DNA of 32,363 nt from Ruminococcus flavefaciens (lineage in GTDB: Bacteria; Bacillota; Clostridia; Oscillospirales; Ruminococcaceae), in contig NZ_FNWV01000019.1 of NCBI RefSeq assembly GCF_900108555.1, positions 1 through 32,363 of the forward strand. The letters are read 5' to 3'. The notes under the pieces are model-generated. The model searched no databases. It was not told the origin of the DNA and was given only the letters and a program-made list of their open reading frames with translations. Of the stretch, positions 24,802 to 30,911 are shown one piece after another (positions within the stretch are counted from its first letter, which is position 1; the number at the start of each line of letters is the position of its first letter). A program made the translations under genes and the position numbers.

Positions 24802-25302
24802 CTATTTCTTGATTCTGACATAGTACTTCGTATCGTCTTGATGATGGATATACCCGCCGTTATTCAGCATAACCTTGAGAGAAGCTGGATTATCCTTGTT
24901 GACGCGCAGATATATTTCATCATCCTGAACATCGTCTCTTATCTCGTCGATGAGGAGTTTAAGTCCCTGAGAAGCATAGCCTTTACCGCGATATTCAGGA
25001 GCTATGTAGTAGCCGATATGACCTGCTCCCTCAATAAGCGACTGGCAGAGATAATGACGGAAGTGAAATGTGCCAACGATAGTATCATCATCCCACAGGT
25101 AATATACTGTCTGCGGTACATATCCTTCTGGCAGCTTTTCACCCTTTGACTGTGCTATTATCGTTTCGAGAGCAGAATCAAAATCCTCACGACTTATATC
25201 GTTATAGTCGTTGAGAAAACCGTTCTCATCAACCGGAATACTGCGCTGAAAGAACCATTCTTTCTCAATATCCTTGTAGTTAGCAGATTTTAGTTTCAGC
25301 AT
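24802..25302 (-). CDS. GNAT-family N-acetyltransferase
   Basis: A 166-residue GNAT. The acetyl-CoA-binding motif A is GHIGYYIAPEYRGKGYASQG (about 103-122), preceded by the beta-strand DDTIVGTFHFRHYL. Motif B is YLRVNKDNPASLKVMLNNGG. The sequence resembles acetyltransferases annotated for small molecules or peptides; the substrate cannot be read from it. The ATG is preceded by GAGGGT. The gene is first in an operon with the PhzF-like gene, under a near-consensus promoter. Confidence 0.88.
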   Translation of the reverse strand: MLKLKSANYKDIEKEWFFQRSIPVDENGFLNDYNDISREDFDSALETIIAQSKGEKLPEGYVPQTVYYLWDDDTIVGTFHFRHYLCQSLIEGAGHIGYYIAPEYRGKGYASQGLKLLIDEIRDDVQDDEIYLRVNKDNPASLKVMLNNGGYIHHQDDTKYYVRIKK

Positions 25303-25368
25303 ATTACCCTCGATTCAGTTCTCATCATTTTTGAGCTTTAGTGAATTAATACTTAATAGCTTACGAGT

Positions 25369-25397
25369 ATAATACCATATCACAGCGATAGTGTCAA
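25369..25397 (-). promoter_or_regulatory. Promoter of the GNAT-PhzF operon
   Basis: On the minus strand TTGACA (25397-25392) and TATTAT (25374-25369) with a 17-bp spacer. Confidence 0.8.
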
Positions 25398-25441
25398 GCA
25401 TTTCCTGAGATATGTTGGAATCGTTTATTATAGCATAGTTA

Positions 25442-25497
25442 GAGAACAGCCACCCGGCACAAAGGCCGGGAAGATATATTATCTTGAAGCTGTTCTC
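25442..25497. ncRNA. Three-way-junction RNA structure
   Basis: An outer 9-bp stem GAGAACAGC/GCTGTTCTC (25442-25450 and 25489-25497) encloses two hairpins: CCCGGC/GCCGGG (25453-25458 and 25465-25470) and AAGAT/ATCTT (25471-25475 and 25481-25485). All pairs are perfect, giving a closed three-way junction. It lies after the stop of the minimal relaxase gene on the minus strand, where there is no T-run after it; on the plus strand ATTTTGGGGGG follows. It could be a 3' end-stabilising structure, a protein-binding RNA, or a structured single-stranded DNA site. No known RNA family comes to mind. Confidence 0.5.
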
Positions 25498-25543
25498 ATT
25501 TTGGGGGGAATTGGGGAAATATTAGTTTTATGCAGCGTTAGGC

Positions 25544-26137
25544 TCAATCGTTCGTGTTTTTATGCGGATAGAATATGCGGGTGAAATCTTTCTTTTTCTC
25601 AGTATTGTTGCCACCGTTCTGAGAAGAATCCGGTTCGGGAGATTTATTCTTCCTTTCGATGACAAGTTCAACCGGTTTCTGTATGGTATCAGCCATTCTC
25701 TGAGCCATAGCATAGTTGAGTTTGTTCGTAGGATGAAGCATCTTTCCGGTTTCAAGGTTTGTTGTGCCCACATAACCGTGAGTGTGATAATCAGATTTTT
25801 GATGCTCCTTTTTGTGAGCTCCGATCAATATCAAGTATTCGTCTTTAAGCGGATCCAGAACCTGATCAGCTATTTCCATTGCAGTTTCTGCGTCAGGAGC
25901 TGTCTCTTTCAGAGGCGATATCATGAATTGGATAAATTCATTCTTTCCTTCATTTCCGTGATATTTAGACAAAGAATCAAACTGCATCTTTGCTGTTGCG
26001 GGATCGTCAGCATCAACTCCGTATCCTCTTAATCCTACACAGTCTTCGTTTGATGGATACTTGGTGGCGTTCGTAGAATACTCATCACCGCCGTCTGCGT
26101 GCCAGATTACTTTGAGGATGTCATAATCTTTGTCCAT
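25544..26137 (-). CDS. Minimal relaxase-like (HUH) protein
   Basis: A 197-residue protein resembling a shortened mobilization relaxase. EFIQFMISPLKETAPDAE (residues 67-84) matches the central beta-strand region of relaxases (family: FVISfxPxD). LILIGAHKKEHQKSDYHTHGYV (102-122) carries H108, H112 and the HxH pair H118/H120 expected for metal binding. Candidate nucleophile tyrosines are Tyr20 and Tyr27 in GDEYSTNATKYP. The C-terminal 40 residues are a charged, disordered tail; no helicase or primase domain is present. Typical relaxases have 300 or more residues. The start ATG has AGGAGGAGGAAAG upstream and overlaps the end of an RHH gene, the usual mobC-mobA order. Some plasmid replication initiators also use an HUH fold and remain an alternative. 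Confidence 0.6.
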   Translation of the reverse strand: MDKDYDILKVIWHADGGDEYSTNATKYPSNEDCVGLRGYGVDADDPATAKMQFDSLSKYHGNEGKNEFIQFMISPLKETAPDAETAMEIADQVLDPLKDEYLILIGAHKKEHQKSDYHTHGYVGTTNLETGKMLHPTNKLNYAMAQRMADTIQKPVELVIERKNKSPEPDSSQNGGNNTEKKKDFTRIFYPHKNTND

Positions 26138-26391
26138 AACTTTCTTTCCTCCTCCTGAGCTTTTTTGATTGGTTCTTCGCTTCCGGTTCTTACGCCTTCA
26201 AAGCAAAGGTTGATGATAGTTTGAGTCTTAGCAAGAAATAACGGGTAATTGGTATCGCTACCACCTTTGTTTGCAAGTCTGCGGTTGGCTTCTTTCGAGA
26301 ATGTTGTTTTCTTCTCCTTAGCGACTCTCTCGATGTCAGCAATCGTATCTTTCGGGATTCTCAGTGTCTTTGGACTTGTACCAGTTTTCAT
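26107..26391 (-). CDS. Ribbon-helix-helix accessory protein (MobC-like)
   Basis: A 94-residue basic protein. SPKTLRIPKDTIADIERVAKE (residues 6-26) is a ribbon-helix-helix DNA-binding start, then FSKEANRRLANKG. The C-terminal half (FLAKTQTIINLCFEGVRTG) is helical. It overlaps the relaxase-like gene by 31 bases and is first in the pair. By position it would bind the transfer origin and recruit the relaxase. The RBS GGAGGTTATAACTC precedes the ATG. Sequence similarity to the 2908-3219 MobC is weak. Confidence 0.65.
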   Translation of the reverse strand: MKTGTSPKTLRIPKDTIADIERVAKEKKTTFSKEANRRLANKGGSDTNYPLFLAKTQTIINLCFEGVRTGSEEPIKKAQEEERKLWTKIMTSSK

Positions 26392-26714
26392 GAGTTATAA
26401 CCTCCAGTTAATTTAGATTCAAGAATATTGACAAATGGTGTAGATGTCTCGGATCATCAGTACCCAACAACCTCAACATATCCAAAGATTCTGGTATCGT
26501 TGTATATGCTCTATATACGCGCATGTGTACGTGTACGTGTGCATGTAGGTGCGTGTGTGTACGTACGTGTGCGTATGCGTGTGTATATTATATATAATAT
26601 ATTTAATATATAATATACTAGAGAATACTAGAATATATTGAATATAATATTTGCAGGTATATAAGTACGTTTGTCATACATTCTTACTACATAGTACAAA
26701 TCCAGACAAAAAAT
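26392..26714. other. Intergenic tract with alternating purine-pyrimidine and AT-rich blocks
   Basis: No gene is supported here. From about 26511 to 26587 the sequence alternates purine and pyrimidine almost without break (runs of ACGTGT, GTGTGT and ACGTACGT), which favours Z-DNA. It is followed at 26584-26625 by a nearly pure A/T block with palindromic TATATTATATATAATATA. Upstream of the RHH-relaxase pair, this is a strong candidate for the transfer or replication origin of that small module. Confidence 0.6.
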
Positions 26715-26744
26715 ATCCTCCCGACAGTAACCGGGAGGATTTTA
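26711..26744. terminator. Bidirectional intrinsic terminator
   Basis: ATCCTCCCG (26715-26723) pairs with CGGGAGGAT (26732-26740). On the minus strand ATTTTTTGT follows, serving the DUF1848 gene; on the plus strand TTTTAG follows. Confidence 0.85.
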
Positions 26745-26750
26745 GCGTAT

Positions 26751-27677
26751 TCAGAAAAATGAAAGCTGATTATTGATCCAGCTGACCTGCTCCGCTGGAT
26801 GGAAAGTTTCGCCTTCACAGAGCGTTCCGACAAGGGACGGAGAGTTCGGATCATGCAGACGAATATTCCGTCTTACGTTCTCTCTGTTTGTATTGGCGTA
26901 GCAATAGCGACAGAAGTGAGCGCAGGTATCATAAGCGCCGATATCAGTACCGAGAACGCAGCTGCATTCCGCTCTCTGCGACTTCTTCTTGGGAATATCA
27001 AGAGAACAACCGATAGCTGCCTCAAATGTTTCCTGAGTCATGCAGCCATTGCAGTCTACGCCAAATGGAGCAAGGTCGTTTCCCTCAGCACAGGCTTTTA
27101 TCGATATTCCGTAACGCTGTCCGATTTCTGCGAAAGCCTTACCAATGGCGACACGCTCCTGTGGAGTTACTGTTCTTGCCTGCGGGAAGTTACGAGCGAC
27201 CTTCTCATAGATATCAATAAAGCTAATAACGCATACTTCTGTATAACCTGAAAGAGTTCTGCACATAGTTTCAAAGTCAGATAAGTGACGTTCGAGCGTG
27301 TAGGTGCTGTCAATGAATATCGGATCGTACCTCCAGCCGATACAATTGATGCCTATCGCTTTTGAGAGAGTAATAAAGTTCTGCATGACCTGCTCCTTCG
27401 GCGAAACATTCAGTTCAACGTCCTTTCCGTAGGGAGTAATTGTCACGAACCAGTATTGATGAAACCTTTTCAGCTCGTCAATATACTTCAGCATCGGAGC
27501 AGGATTCTTTGTACAGAAGGCTATACAGTCAACAACATCAGGATCTAACTCATATCGCGTTATCCAGTCCTGTCGATACGGATTCCGCACAAGAACGTAT
27601 CCTTCTCGTATACGATTCATGAACCACTCAAAGTAAAATGCGGGGATATCCGTCCGCATACCCGTGTTTATAATCAT
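26751..27677 (-). CDS. DUF1848 family protein
   Basis: A 308-residue protein matching the DUF1848 family. It starts MIINTGMRTDIPAFYFEWF, then GYVLVRNPYRQDWITRYELDPDVVDCIAFCTKNPAPML (13 residues onward) and ITPYGKDVELNVSPKE. Near the C-terminus are cysteine motifs CNGCMTQE and CSCVLGTDIGAYDTCAHFCRYCYANTN, whose CxxxCxxC spacing suggests an iron-sulfur cluster as in radical-SAM-related proteins. The family has no assigned reaction. The start at ATG 27677 follows AAGGAG with a short 4-base gap; the frame extends 19 codons upstream without an RBS. It is a single gene with flanking inverted repeats. Confidence 0.8.
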   Translation of the reverse strand: MIINTGMRTDIPAFYFEWFMNRIREGYVLVRNPYRQDWITRYELDPDVVDCIAFCTKNPAPMLKYIDELKRFHQYWFVTITPYGKDVELNVSPKEQVMQNFITLSKAIGINCIGWRYDPIFIDSTYTLERHLSDFETMCRTLSGYTEVCVISFIDIYEKVARNFPQARTVTPQERVAIGKAFAEIGQRYGISIKACAEGNDLAPFGVDCNGCMTQETFEAAIGCSLDIPKKKSQRAECSCVLGTDIGAYDTCAHFCRYCYANTNRENVRRNIRLHDPNSPSLVGTLCEGETFHPAEQVSWINNQLSFF

Positions 27678-27694
27678 AATTCTCCTTATTCTCT

Positions 27695-27719
27695 CAGCTG
27701 TATCATATCGGTACAGCTG
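27695..27719. promoter_or_regulatory. Palindrome upstream of the DUF1848 gene
   Basis: CAGCTGTA (27695-27702) and TACAGCTG (27712-27719) are an inverted repeat with a 9-bp spacer, 18 bases upstream of the start codon. On the minus strand a TATGAT -10-like box lies inside it, so it may be a repressor operator. On the plus strand it is followed by CTTTTTTAT and could instead terminate plus-strand transcription. Confidence 0.5.
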
Positions 27720-27731
27720 CTTTTTTATGCT

Positions 27732-27758
27732 CACGCCGCCCCGTAATGGGGCGGTAGA
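27732..27758. terminator. GC-rich hairpin in the divergent region
   Basis: CCGCCCC (27736-27742) pairs with GGGGCGG (27748-27754), extended by GCTC/GAGC outside. There is no clear T-run, so it may insulate the divergent transcription units. Confidence 0.4.
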
Positions 27759-27838
27759 GCTTGGAATCAGTATTTTTCTTATTATACTAAGGATTGAAAT
27801 ACAATGTCAAGATAGAATTCCTATTTTTTCAGAATCTG

Positions 27839-27967
27839 ATATATACATTATTACTGCGTAATATTATTTACAAAAAAGGCCTTTTGAGGCTTTTTCACGA
27901 AAACCTCCGATTTTTTTGATTTTTCATATATACATTATTAGCTTGAATACATTACGCGCGTATTCAA
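27839..27967. promoter_or_regulatory. Control region upstream of the DUF960 and amidoligase genes
   Basis: A 15-bp direct repeat, ATATATACATTATTA, occurs at 27839-27853 and 27926-27940. A small terminator-like hairpin (GCCT-TTTG-AGGC then TTTTT, 27879-27895) lies between them. The inverted repeat TTGAATAC/GTATTCAA (27943-27950 and 27960-27967, 9-bp spacer) sits 26 bases before the ATG at 27994 and looks like an operator. No confident -35/-10 pair was found. Confidence 0.45.
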
Positions 27968-27993
27968 TTTCAATGTAAAGGAGGATCAAAAAG

Positions 27994-28278
27994 ATGCCTG
28001 AAACTAAGCGCTATCTGACATGTGGAGTAGACAGCACAATACCGTTGGAATTACAGATGTTTTTATGGGAATGCGTAAACAGTATGCCTGCTCCAAAGGA
28101 CTATCTTCAAGTCTTTGACTTGGAACAGGTCGGCTGTATGCAGTCTATCACGCACAGGAGCGAAGAACCTGAATACCGGAAAGTATACCTGCTCCCGTCC
28201 GATAGTCCTATCACAGAAAAGCTGTACATCATTGATGATGGCGATCACAGCACAATGCTTTTAGCAGAAGAATATTAA
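27994..28278 (+). CDS. DUF960 family protein
   Basis: A 94-residue protein with the DUF960 pattern: RYLTCGVDSTIPLELQMFLW (residues 6-25), DYLQVFDLEQVG, THRSEEPEYRKVYLL and KLYIIDDGDHSTMLLAEEY. DUF960 proteins are small, of unknown function, and common on plasmids, phages and conjugative elements of Firmicutes. The RBS is AAAGGAGGA. An operator-like palindrome precedes it and a hairpin with a UUCG loop follows it, only 55 bases before the amidoligase gene, so it may be the first gene of that operon with partial termination between them. Confidence 0.8.
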   Translation: MPETKRYLTCGVDSTIPLELQMFLWECVNSMPAPKDYLQVFDLEQVGCMQSITHRSEEPEYRKVYLLPSDSPITEKLYIIDDGDHSTMLLAEEY

Positions 28279-28286
28279 AAGTAAGG

Positions 28287-28318
28287 CCAGCCCCTTCGGG
28301 GGCTGGTTCTTTCTATTT
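28287..28318 (+). terminator. Hairpin between the DUF960 and amidoligase genes
   Basis: CCAGCCCC (28287-28294) pairs with GGGGCTGG (28299-28306) around TTCG, followed by TTCTTTCTATTT. It looks like an intrinsic terminator, yet no promoter fits in the 15 bases left before the next RBS. It probably attenuates read-through and sets the gene ratio. Confidence 0.75.
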
Positions 28319-28333
28319 ATGGAGGTTTTTACA

Positions 28334-29443
28334 ATGGAAGATAACAAGAAGAATGCACTGTACTGCTCCCACTGTGGAGCTCTTATCGGCGAAGACGAAG
28401 ACTATGAAGAGGTAAACGGCGAAGTAGTCTGCACAGACTGTTACGAGCGGCATACTACAACCTGCGATCGATGTGGTGAGACAATCTGGACCGATGATAG
28501 CTATGGTGACGAGTATACCACCCTCTGTCGTCACTGTTACGAGAATCACTATACTCGCTGCTCCTGTTGTGATGCACTGCTTCACGAAGACGATGCCTAT
28601 CATCTCGACGGATACGACTACTGCTCAGAATGCTATCACGATGAAGTTGACAAAAACCGCTCTATCCACGACTACGGTTACAAGCCTGAGCCTATATTCT
28701 ATGGCGATTCTAAGCGGTATTTCGGCATTGAGCTGGAGATTGATGGGGCTGGTAAAGATAGCGATAATGCTGACGAGCTACTTGCTATCGCCAACAGGGG
28801 CGAGGAGCATATCTACATCAAAGGCGACGGATCCCTTGACGATGGTATGGAGCTGGTTACACATCCCATGAGCCTTGACTATCACAAGAAATATCAGTGG
28901 GAAGAGATAATGAAAAAGGCTATATCTCAAGGCTACCGCTCACATCAGACAAGCACCTGTGGACTGCATATCCACGTAAATAGAAGCAGTCTCGGTGAGA
29001 CACACGATGAACAGGAAGACATTATAAGTCGCATCCTGTTCTTTGTTGAGACGCACTGGGCAGAGCTCCTTAGATTTAGCCGCCGCTCAGAATATTCGAT
29101 GAACCGCTGGGCTGCGAGGTACGGCTATGAGAAGACAGGGCGTGAGATACTGGATAAGGCTAAGAAGGGAAATAACGGCAGGTATGCCGCAGTTAATCTC
29201 ATGAACTGGGCAACTATTGAGTTCCGCCTGTTCAGAGGCACGCTCAAATACAACACACTCATCGCGGCGTTAGAGCTTGTGAACGAGATATGTGACCTTG
29301 CTATTCACCTGACAGATGAGGGAATCGCTAATATGAGCTGGTCTGAGTTTGCCGGAACACTCACCGAACCGGAGCTTATCCAGTATCTGAAGGAACGTCG
29401 GCTGTATATTAATGAAGAAACAACAATTGAGGAGGATATGTAA
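28334..29443 (+). CDS. Zinc-ribbon amidoligase (glutamine-synthetase-like COOH-NH2 ligase)
   Basis: A 369-residue protein. The first 100 residues hold three successive CxxC...CxxC zinc modules (C11/14-C33/36, C44/47-C65/68, C76/79-C97/100). The rest matches the putative amidoligase family with a glutamine synthetase fold: FGIELEI (130-136), KGDGSLDDGMELVTHP (163-178), CGLHIHVNR (209-217) and WATIEFRLFRGT (292-303). These ATP-dependent enzymes join an amine to a carboxylate. The start is ATG 28334 because GGAGG lies upstream; an ATG at 28319 precedes that RBS. The next gene starts one base after the stop, and a glutamine amidotransferase follows, so glutamine is the likely amine donor. The zinc modules probably bind the substrate protein. 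Confidence 0.8.
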   Translation: MEDNKKNALYCSHCGALIGEDEDYEEVNGEVVCTDCYERHTTTCDRCGETIWTDDSYGDEYTTLCRHCYENHYTRCSCCDALLHEDDAYHLDGYDYCSECYHDEVDKNRSIHDYGYKPEPIFYGDSKRYFGIELEIDGAGKDSDNADELLAIANRGEEHIYIKGDGSLDDGMELVTHPMSLDYHKKYQWEEIMKKAISQGYRSHQTSTCGLHIHVNRSSLGETHDEQEDIISRILFFVETHWAELLRFSRRSEYSMNRWAARYGYEKTGREILDKAKKGNNGRYAAVNLMNWATIEFRLFRGTLKYNTLIAALELVNEICDLAIHLTDEGIANMSWSEFAGTLTEPELIQYLKERRLYINEETTIEEDM

Positions 29444-29602
29444 ATGGGCTTATTATCTGATTTATTTGACGTTGATCCTGAGACTGAAAAAGATATAAAG
29501 GACGTTATAAAAGCAATTACAGTCATCGCGCTTGTAGTAGGCGGAGCAGGCGCATCTGGTGGCTCACTTGATCTGCCGTTCAATGACGAGGAGGACGATT
29601 AA
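29444..29602 (+). CDS. 52-residue peptide between amidoligase and amidotransferase
   Basis: A short gene starting MGLLSDLFDVDPETEKD. An N-terminal acidic amphipathic part is followed by a hydrophobic stretch (VIKAITVIALVVGGAGA, about 21-37), a Gly/Ser segment and a very acidic tail ending FNDEEDD. The RBS TTGAGGAGG lies ten bases upstream. It starts directly after the amidoligase stop, and the next ATG comes one base after its own stop, so all three genes are coupled. I know no family. It could be the carboxylate-rich substrate of the ligase, a membrane anchor, or an assembly factor. Confidence 0.7.
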   Translation: MGLLSDLFDVDPETEKDIKDVIKAITVIALVVGGAGASGGSLDLPFNDEEDD

Positions 29603-29603
29603 A

Positions 29604-30581
29604 ATGTGTGCATTATTTGGCTATTTATCGTATAAAAACATAGTACCATACAAGGTGCTGAAGAAACTTACACAGGCACTGGCTAACGCAGCCGAAGAAC
29701 GCGGCACAGATGCTGCCGGTATCAGCTATGTTCATGATGGAAAAGTCACTATATTTAAAAGGCCCAAGCCTGCACATAAGATTCATTTCAACGCACCTGC
29801 CGAAACAAAGGCAATTATGGGACATACGCGGTTGGCTACTCAGGGCGATAAGAAACATAATTTCAATAATCACCCTTTCGCAGGTCACGCTGATACAGAG
29901 TTTGCCTTTGCTCATAACGGATGTTTGTGGAACGATAAGGAGCTGCGTAAGGACGGGGTAATCCCCAATACATATATAGATACCGACAGCTACATCGGCG
30001 TTCAGCTCATAGAGAAGCAAGGGAAGCTCGATTTTGACAGTCTCAAGTACATGGCTGAGACCGTAGAGGGCAACTTCACCTTCACAGTGCTTGATGATTG
30101 CAACAGCCTATATATAGTCAAAGGCAGCAACCCGATGTGCCTGCTCCACTTCAAGGATATCGGGCTGTATGTATACGCATCTACCGAGAGTATCATGAAG
30201 AACGCTATCCGCAGGATAGGTTTGCATAAGTTCGCAAATGAGCGTATCAAAACAGACGAGGGAGATATACTGCGTATCGACAGGAACGGAAATATCACAC
30301 GCTCGGAGTTTGAGCCTAAGATATATCGCTCCAAGTACGGATCATGGTACGGTCTCGACGACTCGCCCTATTACGATATGCATGAGGAGATACTACTTGC
30401 ATACTGCGGATGCTATGGAGTGGATAGCGAGGATGTAGAACTTCTGCTCGAGTACGGCTACACTTGCGATGAAATCGAGGAGATGCTTATGGATACGAAC
30501 CTGCTCCACGAGGCTCTCCGTGATGTGAAGTATATGTGTGGTGAAAGCCTGTACGAGAGTTGCTACGGAGGAGCGTTTTGA
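29604..30581 (+). CDS. Class II glutamine amidotransferase
   Basis: A 325-residue Ntn-type glutaminase domain protein. It starts MCALFGYLSY, so Met removal exposes Cys as the nucleophile. Other family motifs are RGTDAAGI (33-40), GHTRLATQG (73-81), FNNHPF (87-92), AHNGCLWN (103-110) and DTDSY (126-130). No synthetase domain follows; the last ~90 residues are acidic and helical. Such free-standing domains release ammonia from glutamine for a partner enzyme, here most simply the amidoligase two genes upstream. The start is fixed by GAGGAGGACG and by Cys2; a frame extension back to 29559 would bury the nucleophile. Confidence 0.88.
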   Translation: MCALFGYLSYKNIVPYKVLKKLTQALANAAEERGTDAAGISYVHDGKVTIFKRPKPAHKIHFNAPAETKAIMGHTRLATQGDKKHNFNNHPFAGHADTEFAFAHNGCLWNDKELRKDGVIPNTYIDTDSYIGVQLIEKQGKLDFDSLKYMAETVEGNFTFTVLDDCNSLYIVKGSNPMCLLHFKDIGLYVYASTESIMKNAIRRIGLHKFANERIKTDEGDILRIDRNGNITRSEFEPKIYRSKYGSWYGLDDSPYYDMHEEILLAYCGCYGVDSEDVELLLEYGYTCDEIEEMLMDTNLLHEALRDVKYMCGESLYESCYGGAF

Positions 30582-30694
30582 TGTCCACAAAAGTAAACTT
30601 TTATGCACACCTTGGAAACAAGCAAAATAGTGTACATAAAAGTCCCGTTTTGACTTTATGGACGTCCACTAAGTAACAACCATATTTATGGACA
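30582..30694 (+). other. res: res site of a serine resolvase (three subsites)
   Basis: Inverted copies of TGTCCATAAAAGT-like half-sites form three blocks. Subsite I, 30582-30609, is 28 bp (TGTCCACAAAAGT and ACTTTTATGCACA around central AA). Subsite II, 30631-30664, is 34 bp (TGTACATAAAAGT and ACTTTATGGACG). Subsite III is about 30664-30694 (CGTCCACTAAGT and ATTTATGGACA). The 28- and 34-bp lengths and the 52-bp distance between centres I and II match Tn3/gamma-delta res sites. It lies just upstream of a resolvase gene start and right after the amidotransferase stop. Such sites resolve dimers of plasmids or cointegrates. Confidence 0.75.
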
Positions 30695-30707
30695 AAATGG
30701 AGGTAAT

Positions 30708-30746
30708 ATGGACAACAGAATCTATGGATACGCCCAGGTATCTACC
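30708..30746 (+). pseudogene. Serine resolvase gene, interrupted after 13 codons
   Basis: The ATG at 30708 has the RBS AATGGAGGTAAT. The codons read MDNRIYGYAQVST, the start of a resolvase/invertase (family start: YGYARVST, with catalytic Arg and Ser). The IS4-type element enters at 30747 and its first bases supply TAA. The Arg expected before VS is Gln here (CAG), so the copy may already have been altered. The rest of the gene would lie beyond the window. Confidence 0.75.
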
Positions 30747-30773
30747 TAATGTCATTAAGCTAAGGAAAAGTAA

Positions 30774-30814
30774 AATAATCACAGGAATCAGAATGATCCT
30801 GTGATTATTTTTTT
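30774..30814 (+). terminator. Terminator at the left end of the IS
   Basis: AATAATCACAGG (30774-30785) pairs with CCTGTGATTATT (30798-30809), followed by TTTTTT. It blocks read-in toward the transposase. Confidence 0.85.
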
Positions 30815-30911
30815 ATGTATAAAATGTAAATTTTGCAAAAAGGTATTGACAAAAAGCCGAAAATGTGCGGCGCAGCTAATCAGATATACACATCTGATTG
30901 GAGGTTTTACC

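Noticed and set aside
26428..26613. Plus-strand frame across the alternating tract
   Set aside because: Its product is a Val/Arg repeat created by the GTGCGT simple sequence; no RBS.
30582..30694. Repeats considered as a CRISPR-like or iteron array
   Set aside because: Units are paired as inverted half-sites with res geometry beside a resolvase start; no spacers of equal length.
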